Positions 34,443-44,889 of a stretch of DNA of 64,000 bases are shown here, piece after piece. This DNA comes from a virus. Where the stretch lies: the IMG/VR virus record IMGVR_UViG_3300025168_000034, positions 101,610 to 165,609 of that record. One strand, 5' to 3'. Made by a program: the position numbers and the translations under genes. Under the pieces are notes generated by a model. It saw only the letters and a list, made by a program, of their open reading frames with translations, did not search any database and was not told the DNA's origin. How positions within the stretch are numbered: the stretch's first letter is position 1; the number at the start of each line of letters is the position of its first letter.

Positions 34443-37400
34443 TTAAGGCTCTCCTATTGACGGAGTATATCCGCTGTAATTTAAGAGTGGATCTTCCTCG
34501 CTTCCTTCTTGATAATCAACTCGGTCTATTTTAATGTTTTTTACTAGGTAGTTTATGTTTCGAGATGCATCACTACCTGCCAAAGGTGTTCCTACAAATG
34601 TATCAGTAAGCAGTACATCACTTCCGTTATCAGCTTCTGTAAATCCTTCTATCTTATTAGCTAGTGTTGCAGGCCGTACTCCGTATAAGCATACAAAATA
34701 ATTTGAAGCAGGACCCATTGAGCCACTTCCATCTATATCCTCCATAGGTATGCCTAAACCTCCTTGAAGTCTTGAACGAGTTAAAAACTCATCAGGTAAT
34801 CTTATTGTAGCTGTTTTTATATTTGATCCCGCTGTTTTACCTATATCTATTACAACGGGCTTCATGTTAATAGACGCACTACCAAACGACTTATATACTT
34901 TTGTACCACCATCAGTCGTATTGTTTTCTGGAGTTAATCCTTGCACTGCAAATGCGGTGTTGGCGTTTGGATTAGCAAGATTAGTAATATCGTTTTCTGA
35001 TGGATACTCAAACTTATCAAAACTTGGCAAATACTCAACACCTCCTAGGTTTGGTGTTTTGTGTATAATAGCTTGATCTGGTTTGCAGTCTAAATAATAA
35101 TTATCTACAGCAAATAAACTTCCGGTATTATCTACACTCTCACTGACATAATGCACACCTAATGTTATAATGAATCTACTCTCCTGCATCCAAGTAGTTT
35201 CTTTTTCATCCATCTTAGGCTTAAAGAAACCTTGACCCGGTGAAAAAGGCCCGTTATTCCAGTTTTGTATATATTGTCCGTAGTTGAGATCTGAACCCGG
35301 GACAGCCCAGTATGTGTATTTTTCTAAAGCACCGGTTGTTACAGATCCTGTTTCGTATATGTTTATCTTATCCTCATCTTTAAGAGTGTACCAGTATATT
35401 GGAAACCTTGGAGCTATTGTTGGATTTGGATCAAATAGTCTATTTGTTACTCCTTTGTCTAGAGTTTGAGTGTGTAGCTGCGTATATCTAGTTTGGAGTG
35501 GATCGTCTATAGGTTGTATGTATATTGGGGACAATAAACCGTTTGTTTTTGTCATGTTATTAAACAATCCTCCAGGAGGGTTGGTGTTTAGATTATCACC
35601 TCCTTGTATTGTGGGAGCGGACGGTAGTGTTGTTGTTGAGCTTGGTAGGAATGGAAATAATCCTGCTATATACTGTTCTACCTCTTTATTAGATGGTTTA
35701 CTTGGATCATAACTCTCAACTTTTACATTAATAATACTAGTGAATTTGTCTAAACCAAAACTCACATCAATATGTTTATATTTTGTTTGTTCAGTGGCAG
35801 TAGTGTCTTCTATTGGACCAGGTACAAGTGCTTTTACTGTTTGGTTTTGTGTATATATGTTATCTACAGTTGCTCTTATTTCTGCCTCTTTTCCTGTTTC
35901 ATTGGGGATTAAACATAAGTTGAATCCCGTCGCAAACGCTTTTGATGATGGTGATTTTGGTAATCGTTGTTCTACCGAATTAGGCCAAGATGCGCTTGTT
36001 CTGTATTCGTTTTTTATGACATCAATAATTCTACGCTCCGAGGATGGTTGATTTGTCTTATTGGATGGACTGTTTTGAGCAAATGTGCCCTGCCAACCAG
36101 GTTGAGCAAACACGCCACTTCGTAAAGATGTGACTGGTAATCCTATTTTCGTTTCTTGCATTACAAATCCAAGATCACCCATTACTTCAATAGTAAAATT
36201 AATACGAATTTTGTTAGTTTTAGGATTCAAGAACGGAAGTTCTATTTTGTGAAATTCGGCATACTGACCATAGGTATAGCGATCTGCTGGGTTTGGATTC
36301 AATTCATCTATAACATACAGATGTTGATCCCGGCTATCACCGTCTATTGAAGCAGGTCTTCCATCTTCTTCAGGATCAGCAAAGTATCTTTGATTGTAAT
36401 ATTTTGGAATACGACTATTCCATGGATCAACTATACGATCTAATGTTTTTCGTGGATTACCAGTTGGATCTAAACTAAGTAATCTTTCTTCACGATCATA
36501 TTCTTCAATTTCAACATAAATTCTTTCTTGCACAAAACCCGGACCCATCCTTCTAAAGTTGAAATAACCCATTCTTGGATTATTAATGTCGTAGTTTTCG
36601 ATGTCTGTTGCTGCGTCAGGAGTAATGTTTGGCCATGCTGGGATAAAGTTGTGTACAGCCATTCCTAGGTAAAAGGAAATTATTGCTCGAACGCCACCTA
36701 CTCCATAAATAGATCCATTTATTTGATTTCGTATGTCTATTAGATCGATATCTTGATACACTTCTAAAGTGGTTGATCCACCGTTAAGAATATATTCATG
36801 ATTTTCTTTAGCAAAGTAAGAATCAATTCGTTTTAGAGGATTGTTTTGTAAGACACCTCCTTCAAGTTGATATGGCTTAGGGTGTAGCATCTCTTTAGTC
36901 CAACGAAAATCTGGATTCATAGAATCTACAGCTATTCTCTTGTCGCGAAATCCATTACTTTTTTGTATTAATTTTCGTGAAATAACATCACCACCTACAG
37001 TATTCCAATTATCTGCTGAAAGCTCACCTCCTACTCTACCATTAGGATTTTGTATAAGGTTGGTATAAAAAAAACTATCAAGGTCTGAGTTGAATACCTC
37101 TAGGTTAATAGAACCACCATCTGTTGCACCTATGTCATTAGAGACTATGCATCCATAAGTGCCAGCAAATTGTGGACAAATATTTTTAATTGTAAGCGTG
37201 TTGCCATTTACTATCCTTGATGATCGCAAGTCTGGTACTGCATCATTGGCAACAATATTATCACCGTCTAAATTCCATCTATAAGTGAGTTCTGTTTTAG
37301 GTGGAATTATCTTTAACACTCCGTTTTCAACATTAAATACATCAGGTTGTTCAGCTTCAATTCTCAACACAATTGTAGTTCCAGCATGAACTTTAACAGT

Positions 37401-37775
37401 TCCGTCAGGAAACTGGTACATGTGATTTCCTTTTAGTGAAGTTTTTGCAGCTGCATAAGGTTTTACAGATGGAGTTGATGCGTTTGTAATTGGGTTTGTT
37501 ATAATGGGAGGTTTATTTACTAGCACGGGTAGCAAATCATACACTGTGTTGTTTTCGTTTAAATCCGTGTTTGGTGAAGTAGTTTCGAGAGGATCCGAAT
37601 TCACTGTTCGTCTGTTTGTAAATAACACAATCACCTCAGAAGTGTCAGAGTGTCCAGTTCCGGTCATAAGAGCTCCAGATGGCATCTTATGAAAAGCGCC
37701 AATGTAAGGTTGGCCAGTTAGTGTAACGTACTCGCCTTCCTTTGCATAGAATATGTTTTGTTGATTGTATTCCAT
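34443..37775 (-). CDS. Large virion protein with Ig-like domain
   Basis: 1110 aa. Residues ~125-230 form an Ig-like domain (VKVHAGTTIVLRIEA, LTYRWNLDGDNI, FAGTYGCIVSNDIGA), followed by FFYTNLIQNPNGRVGG. Later parts are long beta/loop regions with many Asn, Pro and Gly. The gene ends 8 nt before the 822-aa paralogue starts. Similar domain order but different length suggests duplication followed by divergence. Likely tail or fibre protein, co-transcribed from the gp25-gp6 side. Confidence 0.72.
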   Translation of the reverse strand: MEYNQQNIFYAKEGEYVTLTGQPYIGAFHKMPSGALMTGTGHSDTSEVIVLFTNRRTVNSDPLETTSPNTDLNENNTVYDLLPVLVNKPPIITNPITNASTPSVKPYAAAKTSLKGNHMYQFPDGTVKVHAGTTIVLRIEAEQPDVFNVENGVLKIIPPKTELTYRWNLDGDNIVANDAVPDLRSSRIVNGNTLTIKNICPQFAGTYGCIVSNDIGATDGGSINLEVFNSDLDSFFYTNLIQNPNGRVGGELSADNWNTVGGDVISRKLIQKSNGFRDKRIAVDSMNPDFRWTKEMLHPKPYQLEGGVLQNNPLKRIDSYFAKENHEYILNGGSTTLEVYQDIDLIDIRNQINGSIYGVGGVRAIISFYLGMAVHNFIPAWPNITPDAATDIENYDINNPRMGYFNFRRMGPGFVQERIYVEIEEYDREERLLSLDPTGNPRKTLDRIVDPWNSRIPKYYNQRYFADPEEDGRPASIDGDSRDQHLYVIDELNPNPADRYTYGQYAEFHKIELPFLNPKTNKIRINFTIEVMGDLGFVMQETKIGLPVTSLRSGVFAQPGWQGTFAQNSPSNKTNQPSSERRIIDVIKNEYRTSASWPNSVEQRLPKSPSSKAFATGFNLCLIPNETGKEAEIRATVDNIYTQNQTVKALVPGPIEDTTATEQTKYKHIDVSFGLDKFTSIINVKVESYDPSKPSNKEVEQYIAGLFPFLPSSTTTLPSAPTIQGGDNLNTNPPGGLFNNMTKTNGLLSPIYIQPIDDPLQTRYTQLHTQTLDKGVTNRLFDPNPTIAPRFPIYWYTLKDEDKINIYETGSVTTGALEKYTYWAVPGSDLNYGQYIQNWNNGPFSPGQGFFKPKMDEKETTWMQESRFIITLGVHYVSESVDNTGSLFAVDNYYLDCKPDQAIIHKTPNLGGVEYLPSFDKFEYPSENDITNLANPNANTAFAVQGLTPENNTTDGGTKVYKSFGSASINMKPVVIDIGKTAGSNIKTATIRLPDEFLTRSRLQGGLGIPMEDIDGSGSMGPASNYFVCLYGVRPATLANKIEGFTEADNGSDVLLTDTFVGTPLAGSDASRNINYLVKNIKIDRVDYQEGSEEDPLLNYSGYTPSIGEP

Positions 37776-37784
37776 GCTTTGGTT

Positions 37785-38906
37785 TTACTGTCTTTCTATT
37801 TTGAATATAAAATTATGATCCCGTACTTCGTAGCTTACATTATCGTCTTCTGGCACTTTAATCATTATTCGATAATATCTTTCAGGTTGAAAACTGTCAA
37901 GATGCAATCTAAAAAAGCTTCCTCTACTATCAGATGCCATATAGGTGTATTCAGAAAATGGGATTACTGCATCATCGGAATTTGCATAATACACAGCATA
38001 TTGCGATCCAGTTGGAAGTCTGTAAGAGTCTAAGAATAGTGAGGATGTCTGAAATAATAAAGCTGGATACCTGTATCGCGGAGCGAAGTTAAATTTTGGT
38101 CTAGCTGTTTCTTTATAAACTTCTCTTAAATTTGTACATACTAAATTATAATCTTCTTCTGTATCTAATACTGTGAGCGATCCGGTGTTGGTTTGATAAT
38201 TTGATTCGTCAAACCGTGCTTCAAGTACCGGTGCATATATTGTATGCGTCTCCTTACTGTAGAAGCTTAGGTTTCCAAACTTAGTTAGAGATTTTTCGTC
38301 AGTATCTGTCTTTTTTATTATAATTCCATTGAAATCTACAGCTCCACTTTGCACTTCACGAATAATGCTTGTAATGTCCATATCAACGTCAGTCGTTGTG
38401 TAACTAAACGATTGTGATGCTTGACTCGATGTGTACCATGTACCACCTCCTGGATTCACAGACCAAGAGCCAGTTGATAATTCTGCAAATGATTCAGTCA
38501 GCCACGCAGTGGTTGGTGTTGTTTTCCCTTGTCTATAATACCAACTACAACCCTCTGTCGTTGCAGGAGTTGTTCCTTTTTTGCCAATTCCCATATTCCA
38601 TGATTGTGATATAGGAAAAGCTTCTAGTGAGTAGTCTAAAGGAATTTCAGATGCTTCTGTAGCGTATAGTTTTACACCAAAATCAAAAGTATTTGGATCA
38701 TATCCCAAATCTACAATACTCTTTGAAACTGCAGTATAATCAAAATCCAACAATATTCTCGAGTTAAAACTTGATGTAGCTGCTGCTCCAGTTGATCCGG
38801 TAGCTGCTGCTTTGGATATATCTAATACACTATCTAACCCAGCGTTTGTTTCTGGTGAGTTTTCGTATATTGTTGTGTCTTTTTTTGGATAGAATCTTAG
38901 TATCAT
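37785..38906 (-). CDS. Baseplate-linked structural protein, DNRLRE-like beta sandwich
   Basis: 373 aa. The N-terminal half resembles a DNRLRE-type beta sandwich: KKDTTIYENSPETNAG is the usual opening, then SRILLDFDY, and WSVNPGGGTW followed by VDMDITSIIREVQSG. The C-terminal half continues in strands (RYYRIMIKVPEDDNVSYEVR). It is one base from the gp6-like gene and probably attaches to the baseplate, perhaps as a gp7- or gp8-position protein, although no similarity to those is visible. Confidence 0.65.
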   Translation of the reverse strand: MILRFYPKKDTTIYENSPETNAGLDSVLDISKAAATGSTGAAATSSFNSRILLDFDYTAVSKSIVDLGYDPNTFDFGVKLYATEASEIPLDYSLEAFPISQSWNMGIGKKGTTPATTEGCSWYYRQGKTTPTTAWLTESFAELSTGSWSVNPGGGTWYTSSQASQSFSYTTTDVDMDITSIIREVQSGAVDFNGIIIKKTDTDEKSLTKFGNLSFYSKETHTIYAPVLEARFDESNYQTNTGSLTVLDTEEDYNLVCTNLREVYKETARPKFNFAPRYRYPALLFQTSSLFLDSYRLPTGSQYAVYYANSDDAVIPFSEYTYMASDSRGSFFRLHLDSFQPERYYRIMIKVPEDDNVSYEVRDHNFIFKIERQ

Positions 38907-38907
38907 A

Positions 38908-40854
38908 TTAATAATTTACTACTCGTCCTTTAATATTGTTAGATGGAAATTTTACTTCAAATATCATTGGGTCAAGGCTTGGGTATATAATTCCATTTCT
39001 AGTTGAATCTTGTATGTTGTAAGCAATATTGCTATATCCTAAACTTGAATCATTAAGGTTATTGATTATAACATTTGTTACTGTCTGTACACCAGGTACT
39101 TGCAGAAGTGTGTTGTAAATATCTGTATATTGTATCGGCTGGTTTATTTGCCATTTATCAATATTAAAAAAGTCTTGTACTTTATTAATACAATTAAGCA
39201 GTACTTCGTTTGCATTACGATCTCTCAAGGGTATAATGTCAAAGTTTACTTGTATATTTACAACAAAAGCGTCACGTAAGTTAATGCTGTCAGTCAACAT
39301 TCGGTATTGGGAAAGATATGTTTTAAGATTCTCTTTGATAGCATTGTTTGTTGTCATTAAGCTTTTATTGCTATTATAACCTAACACATACATATTCATT
39401 GCAAGAGGGTTTGACACCGTATCACCTACATCACTTGTTAGTAGGTTATTTTGTTCGTCTGGGGTGATGAAAACTTTGCTAACGCTTCCAAATTTTGGAG
39501 GCATAGTCATCGCTCTTATTAAATAATCGTCTCGCGTTACTGCTCTATTTTGTGTTGAAAGCTGCTTAATGGCGTTTTGTCGAACCTCTTCTAAAGTCTC
39601 TTGCGATCTTCCTCCAACAGCTGGGGTTGGATTGTTGCATGCAATTGAGTTTAACACTGTTGTGTTTAACATTCCAGTGGTTATAGGAAAACTATCAGTA
39701 TTTGTATCTACAGCTGTCAGGTTTGTTATCTGATCACTAGCTATATTTGATTTTATACCTCCTCCAGTCAAATAAGTTACAGTAAGGGTTGTGTTAGATG
39801 GTGCAATACCATAAGCTTTTGTAATTCCAGGTGAGTTGGGATCAATAGCTTGGTCTATATCTATTTTTCCAGTTGGTAAATTCAATCCTATGTTTTCTGG
39901 AGTTGGTAGCAATTCTTCATCTGCTGAGTTACTTATCCCACTACCAAACTGTATCTCAATACCGTCGTCTAGTATTCGTGTAACAAATCGTCGTGGTACT
40001 TTTTTTAGCTTTAGAAGATAAGGAATCTCATCGCTATATACAGCTGCATCTGGATCGTTTAATGCTGTATTGGTTACAGCTTCAAATATTGTGTCTTGAG
40101 CTAAGTATGGAACTTCTGTCCATGTGTTTCCGTCTGAATCTATGATCGAATCTATTCCAATAAAGTTAGGATTGTTTATATCGTTAAAAGGTATTTTGAA
40201 TTTATAAAACTTTTTAACTGAACCTACCTCTTCTTCATATACTTGAGGAGTTGCGGACACAGCTTTAACAGTTTTTTTAGCTAAAAAGTATTCGTAATTT
40301 CCAGTTCCATCTATGCTATAAACTTGAAATTCAATTGGATCGTCTGCTGTATTGATTGAAAAATCAACCGCTTCTTGAACATAAAAATCTACTACATTAG
40401 ATTGGTCTGTACTATTAGCATTGTAAGAGTTCTCGATGAGTTGAGATAGCACAGCTTGAGCTTGCATGCCAGGCTGTATCTTTAAAGCATATCTTGTGTC
40501 TGGGACTGCGTTGTCTCCAGTTCCTGTAGAAGGCATTAGTTGAAACACGTCTAAATCTACAGTAGCAGGAACACTGATTAACGGCTTATATCCCATAGCA
40601 GCTGCGATTGCTAGTACGTTTCTTCTTTCAGTTGCTTGAAGGAGTTGGGATTCTTTAAATTGAGAATCTATATAATAATTTAATGTATCTCCAACATAGG
40701 CTATCAACTCAAGAAACATCATACCAGGCGATGCTTCGTTAAAATCATTAGCTGTGTTAGGGTAGTAGTTTTTGACAAACTCTACCAATCCTTCTTTGAT
40801 CGTATCAAAGTCTCTTCCTAAATATTGTATATTTTTTGATGGCTCTGTTGGCAT
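38908..40854 (-). CDS. 6: Baseplate wedge protein, gp6-like (baseplate J family)
   Basis: 648 aa (T4 gp6 is 660 aa). The N-terminal region DFNEASPGMMFLELIAYVGD, then YYIDSQFKESQL and AAAMGYKPLISVPA, is the classic gp6/baseplate-J opening. The C-terminal part (RAVTRDDYLIRAM, KVFITPDEQNN, VVNIQVNFDI) carries the baseplate-J-like domain. Gp6 dimers form the ring linking wedges in the contractile baseplate. It is immediately downstream of gp25 as in T4. Confidence 0.93.
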   Translation of the reverse strand: MPTEPSKNIQYLGRDFDTIKEGLVEFVKNYYPNTANDFNEASPGMMFLELIAYVGDTLNYYIDSQFKESQLLQATERRNVLAIAAAMGYKPLISVPATVDLDVFQLMPSTGTGDNAVPDTRYALKIQPGMQAQAVLSQLIENSYNANSTDQSNVVDFYVQEAVDFSINTADDPIEFQVYSIDGTGNYEYFLAKKTVKAVSATPQVYEEEVGSVKKFYKFKIPFNDINNPNFIGIDSIIDSDGNTWTEVPYLAQDTIFEAVTNTALNDPDAAVYSDEIPYLLKLKKVPRRFVTRILDDGIEIQFGSGISNSADEELLPTPENIGLNLPTGKIDIDQAIDPNSPGITKAYGIAPSNTTLTVTYLTGGGIKSNIASDQITNLTAVDTNTDSFPITTGMLNTTVLNSIACNNPTPAVGGRSQETLEEVRQNAIKQLSTQNRAVTRDDYLIRAMTMPPKFGSVSKVFITPDEQNNLLTSDVGDTVSNPLAMNMYVLGYNSNKSLMTTNNAIKENLKTYLSQYRMLTDSINLRDAFVVNIQVNFDIIPLRDRNANEVLLNCINKVQDFFNIDKWQINQPIQYTDIYNTLLQVPGVQTVTNVIINNLNDSSLGYSNIAYNIQDSTRNGIIYPSLDPMIFEVKFPSNNIKGRVVNY

Positions 40855-40856
40855 GC

Positions 40857-41300
40857 TTAGTAGTTTGTTGGTGTTTCACTATCATTATCAAACGTAACAT
40901 CTATCTGTCTTGTATCGAATTCGTTTCCAATTAAATTTATACTTAATGAAATGCCTAATAAGTTTGGATTAGTTTCTGATCTTAATACTTCTAGTTTTTG
41001 AATATTAATATACGGCAATTGCACCTTAAAACTCTCACGAATTAATTCATCTATTTCTTCTACAAATTCATCTGTATTATTGTTAAATAAAACTCCTCGC
41101 AAATTACAACCAAAAGTTGGACGCATAGGTCTTTCGCCATGGTTGGTGAGTAGTAGATTTTTAGCATTAGCCACCGCTTGATCTAGTGATGTGTAATTTA
41201 GAGCAAAACCAGACCCGCGGGATGAATTCATAGGTAAATCAAAACCTATTGCTACATCTCGTTCAAAATCTAATGCTGGTTGGTTTATCTCTATTGCCAT
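40857..41300 (-). CDS. 25: Baseplate wedge protein, gp25-like
   Basis: 147 aa (T4 gp25 is 132 aa). The core shows DQAVANAKNLLLTNHGERPM, then RPTFGCNLRGVLF and INIQKLEVLRSE, the typical gp25/lysozyme-like wedge motifs (EPR-type loop as GERPMRP). In contractile systems gp25 nucleates the sheath on the baseplate. Its start shares a base with the upstream stop and it precedes gp6 by 2 nt, so the T4 25-6 order is kept. Confidence 0.93.
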   Translation of the reverse strand: MAIEINQPALDFERDVAIGFDLPMNSSRGSGFALNYTSLDQAVANAKNLLLTNHGERPMRPTFGCNLRGVLFNNNTDEFVEEIDELIRESFKVQLPYINIQKLEVLRSETNPNLLGISLSINLIGNEFDTRQIDVTFDNDSETPTNY

Positions 41301-41734
41301 TATCTATTATACTTTTTATCGTGTATTGCTTCTGCTGACTTCATAATTGATGAGTAGTCTTTAACAAAAGCGTCTGTTCCAGATGGAGGCATAGCTGTCT
41401 GTTGGCTAGCCATGTGTCCAAATCCTTGCGCTTGATCAGCTGTAAATTGTGGTGCCATTTCTGGATATGCTCCATCATCACCAAGTGGAGCTGCTTGACC
41501 ATTTCTCATGGCATTTGCAGTTTCCATTAATATTCCATCCAAACTAGCATTTCCAGTCTTGTGAATTGGTTGCTGAGTTACTGGAGCGTGTGTGGTGCTA
41601 TGTATATCATTAGCGCGCTCTTTGATTGGTTGTTTGTTTGTTTTTAGTGCTTCTCGTAACTCTTGTCGTATAACCGTTCGCACTTCCTTTCTGATAATCT
41701 CCTTTAGGAGTTTTGCAAAATCTATTGCTTTCAT
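41300..41734 (-). CDS. Small protein with amphipathic leader upstream of gp25
   Basis: 144 aa, unrecognised. Residues 1-30 form a charged amphipathic helix (MKAIDFAKLLKEIIRKEVRT...) with L-K-E at 10-12 and L-R-E at 26-28 before Ala. The rest is low-complexity (Gln, Ala, Pro) with a short helical C-terminus. It starts the unit that contains gp25 and gp6 and has a TATTTATA element 18 nt upstream. It could be a baseplate chaperone or a packaged protein; the evidence does not decide. Confidence 0.6.
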   Translation of the reverse strand: MKAIDFAKLLKEIIRKEVRTVIRQELREALKTNKQPIKERANDIHSTTHAPVTQQPIHKTGNASLDGILMETANAMRNGQAAPLGDDGAYPEMAPQFTADQAQGFGHMASQQTAMPPSGTDAFVKDYSSIMKSAEAIHDKKYNR

Positions 41735-41752
41735 AATAATAGTGTTGTTTTA

Positions 41753-41760
41753 TATAAATA
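41753..41760 (-). promoter_or_regulatory. Late-promoter-like element TATTTATA before gp25 unit
   Basis: The minus strand reads CTTGCCTATTTATATAAAACAAC, 18 nt before ATG 41734. It matches the portal-gene element over CCTATTTATATAAAA. Confidence 0.55.
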
Positions 41761-41769
41761 GGCAAGTTT

Positions 41770-44700
41770 TTATTTATATCCAGTAAATGGAAACGGAGGA
41801 ATTCCAGTTGCTGGATTAGGGATACATAATCCTTGCATTTGTGTTAATTGTGATTCAAAGTTTTTTGCTAACTCTCTTACTGATGGAGCTGTTCCCTCTA
41901 ATCGTCCATCAATTCTTAGTTTTTTAAACGGTGGAATAGTGATTACTTGAAAAGTCGCTCCAGTTGTATTTGTCCACACAGCTCCAGTCCAAAACAATAA
42001 TGACGCTATGTTGTAAGTTATAGATTGAGGAATTAAGTCGTTTTGTAGTTTCTTTTTGAGGATAGCTTGCAGTCGATCTTCGTATTGCTTTTTTTCTTTA
42101 TCAACTCTTCCTTTGACTTCTTTTTTTATAAAAGAAACAACTTTATCTATTTGTGTACGTACAAACACCTCAAAGCGTTCGAGTAGTTCTGTTATTTTTT
42201 CTATTAAAAATATTACAAACGAACCTCTGCCTTCATTTAGAATTTTATACATATCTCGTAGCACTTTGTACATTTTATTATCAGCAAGCTTTTCTCTTGC
42301 GGCTTGCAATTTTCTTTCCTTTGCCTCTTGCTTGTTTTTAAAACTGCTAGTAATCAGTCCTTCGTTAGTTCGATCTTCTTCCTTCTGCTCCTCTTCTTCA
42401 GGCTCTACAGCTCCTATCATTTGAGCTAGTAACTTTTTGACTTTTATTAAATATTTTTGTTCTAAATTCATTAGAGGTGGGCCAAAGGATACTGGTTTAA
42501 TCACCTCACTTAACAATCGTCCTTTAAGTTCAGTTTTCATATCTGTTATAGTAGCAATAAGTCCTTTTGGATTATTAGTTGGTCCTTCTATAAAATTTCT
42601 AAGAATTTCAAACGATTTATCAACTCCGCTTTGCGCTGCACCAGTTAAATCAATCTGTGGTTGATTTTGGATTCTTTTCACTAATAATTCTAAATCACGT
42701 TTGAGTTCTTCAACAAAATTTGTTGGTCCATTTGCAATTTTAGTAGGATTATCTTTCAAACCTTTAAGAGTTAGAGTTGCAATAGATACCAATGTTTCAA
42801 TTTGTTTTAAAGTAGTAATTTCTTTTAAAAAACGCTTTTTGTCATCTTCTTGTTTTTTGTATGTAGCACTTTTAGCATCTACACCTACAGTAAAGAATTG
42901 GAATTTGGCATTAGCAATTTTTTGCAGAGGTTGTTCGTTTGAGGCGGAAGAAAAATCCTTTCCTGCTAGATTCTGTCCTATTAATACTGCGTTAGATGCT
43001 AGTAATGCACTTGCTTGTATTTTTTGTTTTGTTTGTTGTAATTTTACTTTATACTGCTTGATTGTTTCTTTTTTTTCTTCTATTGCAGCTCTTCTAGTTT
43101 CAACATCTTTTAACTCTTCTGGAATAGGTAGTGAGTTGATTATTGCAATTTCAATTTGTTTTGCTAGCACCTTTGCTTTTGCTATCTGCTCGTTAGCGAA
43201 TTTTTCGGCTCGTTGCAGTTGTTTGTTCATAAAAATTTTTAGACGTAGCAATAATACATCTAGCTTTTGTAAAACAGTTATAAGTGTGTTTCTAGCTCTA
43301 CGCTCTCTTTTAGTTTTTGTTCGTGCTGGTCTTTGTTTTTTGGGGAGGTTTTGTAACTCTCTTACTGCGTTTTCAATTTTTATAAACTGATCTTCTAACG
43401 AAAATATTTTATCCTCATATTGATCGTATTTGTTATCTGTTTTTTCTAGCAATTTTCTTATATCGATAAAATCAATTGTCAAAGATCCTACCGCTGCATT
43501 TATTGGTTGGTAAACTTGCTCAAGTCCACGTTTTGTTAGATAAGATCTCAATCGACCTGATGTATTTGAGCCAGACAAACTTATACTCTTAACCTCTTCA
43601 ACATCGTTTTTAGTACGTTCTGCTATTGTTTTAAACTCTGTCTTTAGGGTTTCAACTTCATTTATAACATCTTCTGTCAATTTTGTACCTGCTGCTAATA
43701 TTGCGGTTCCTTCCTTTGCTATGGTTGCTACTAGCTTTATTGTTTTTTTAGCCTTAATAATATTAGCTTCATTTTCTTTTTTTAACCGCTTGGCATCGTC
43801 TATATATTTTTCAAACAACTTCACTCTCTCAGACTTCAGCTTTTTTCCAGTTATTTCACTAGCTTTTTTAGCAATTGCTTCTTTTTGTGCATCAAGTTGT
43901 TTGTTAATTCTAGTCTTTATGTTTGTTTTTTGGATTTCTATTTTTTTCTTTAATACTGCTATTTGAGGCTCTACAATAAATTTAATAAACTTAATAGCTT
44001 CTACAGCTTGATCAGCTTGTCTTAGTCTTTTTTTTGTAGCTTCAGTTATATATGATTTGTCAGCTATAAATTCAGTCATAATATCACTAAAGCTCTCAGG
44101 CTCTATTAATGATGTTACAATTTTTACAATTTTTTGAGCTGCTGTTGATAGTCGTTTTTTTATATATCTTTTAGTTTCGTTTTCGTTAGACGCTACACGA
44201 TTAGCTTTCTCTATATACTGCGTAACAGTTAAAATATTATTGAAGGTTTGACGAATTTCATCAATTGAGCTAGCTTTAAATTCTAGATTTTTTAAGGTTT
44301 CTATCACGGCATACTCTTCTGGAAAGGTGTCTTTGAAGCTAACATTAACATCAATGTCGGATGCGGCAATTTGTTCTATCTCGTCAACGACTTTTAGTAA
44401 ATCTGCTTTATATGATGCATACATTTCTTTAGCAGTATCACCCAATTCTTTTATGTAGATTGGAAGTTCTTTCACTTTTTGAGTTAAAGTCTTAATCAGA
44501 GTTATCTGACCTTGTATTAATTCTTTTTGATACTTTGCTTTTCTTATAATACCCTCTAATGCTCTCTTTTTCTGTTCTAAATTTCCTTTTTGTAATATTA
44601 GTTCTTTTGTATTGAAATAAGCAAACACAGCTCTATTAAACTTTTGCTTACTAACATCGTTAAACGGTAATCGAAAGCTGTCACCGGTACCGGTTCCTAC

Positions 44701-44889
44701 TGGAGCAGGGGCTCCGGATGCTGCTGGTGCTGGAAGTGTTGGTGGTATTCCTATTGGTGCTCCTTTTTCTATTGTTCGCACATAATACTTAGTTACACCA
44801 TTTGCAAAATCCTCAACGTCTTTAAAGCTGCCGTTTTGCAGATCTTTTAATAAAGGCTGGACAAAATCTAGTTCAAAGTTAATTGGCAT
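41770..44889 (-). CDS. Long coiled-coil protein, candidate tape measure or baseplate hub component
   Basis: 1039 aa, strongly helical and Lys/Glu-rich. The N-terminal 55 residues are followed by a Pro/Ala/Gly linker (PPTLPAPAASGAPAPVG). Residues ~90-900 are almost continuous coiled coil. The C-terminal ~80 residues become hydrophobic and Pro-rich (ITYNIASLLFWTGAVW; PATGIPPFPFTGY). Tape-measure proteins are long helical proteins and this is the only candidate in the window, but gp29-type hallmarks are not seen. It lies between the VanY hub protein and gp25 in the tail module. Confidence 0.65.
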   Translation of the reverse strand: MPINFELDFVQPLLKDLQNGSFKDVEDFANGVTKYYVRTIEKGAPIGIPPTLPAPAASGAPAPVGTGTGDSFRLPFNDVSKQKFNRAVFAYFNTKELILQKGNLEQKKRALEGIIRKAKYQKELIQGQITLIKTLTQKVKELPIYIKELGDTAKEMYASYKADLLKVVDEIEQIAASDIDVNVSFKDTFPEEYAVIETLKNLEFKASSIDEIRQTFNNILTVTQYIEKANRVASNENETKRYIKKRLSTAAQKIVKIVTSLIEPESFSDIMTEFIADKSYITEATKKRLRQADQAVEAIKFIKFIVEPQIAVLKKKIEIQKTNIKTRINKQLDAQKEAIAKKASEITGKKLKSERVKLFEKYIDDAKRLKKENEANIIKAKKTIKLVATIAKEGTAILAAGTKLTEDVINEVETLKTEFKTIAERTKNDVEEVKSISLSGSNTSGRLRSYLTKRGLEQVYQPINAAVGSLTIDFIDIRKLLEKTDNKYDQYEDKIFSLEDQFIKIENAVRELQNLPKKQRPARTKTKRERRARNTLITVLQKLDVLLLRLKIFMNKQLQRAEKFANEQIAKAKVLAKQIEIAIINSLPIPEELKDVETRRAAIEEKKETIKQYKVKLQQTKQKIQASALLASNAVLIGQNLAGKDFSSASNEQPLQKIANAKFQFFTVGVDAKSATYKKQEDDKKRFLKEITTLKQIETLVSIATLTLKGLKDNPTKIANGPTNFVEELKRDLELLVKRIQNQPQIDLTGAAQSGVDKSFEILRNFIEGPTNNPKGLIATITDMKTELKGRLLSEVIKPVSFGPPLMNLEQKYLIKVKKLLAQMIGAVEPEEEEQKEEDRTNEGLITSSFKNKQEAKERKLQAAREKLADNKMYKVLRDMYKILNEGRGSFVIFLIEKITELLERFEVFVRTQIDKVVSFIKKEVKGRVDKEKKQYEDRLQAILKKKLQNDLIPQSITYNIASLLFWTGAVWTNTTGATFQVITIPPFKKLRIDGRLEGTAPSVRELAKNFESQLTQMQGLCIPNPATGIPPFPFTGYK

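Noticed and set aside
42701-43390. 229-codon open frame on the plus strand
   Set aside because: It is fully antisense to the Lys-rich coiled-coil gene at 41770-44889; its hydrophobic Ser/Phe composition is what antisense of Lys/Glu codons gives, and no other gene is on that strand.
41770-44889. Firm tape-measure call for the 1039-aa coiled-coil protein
   Set aside because: Length and coiled coil fit, but its place next to gp25 and its proline-rich ends do not settle it; left as a candidate.
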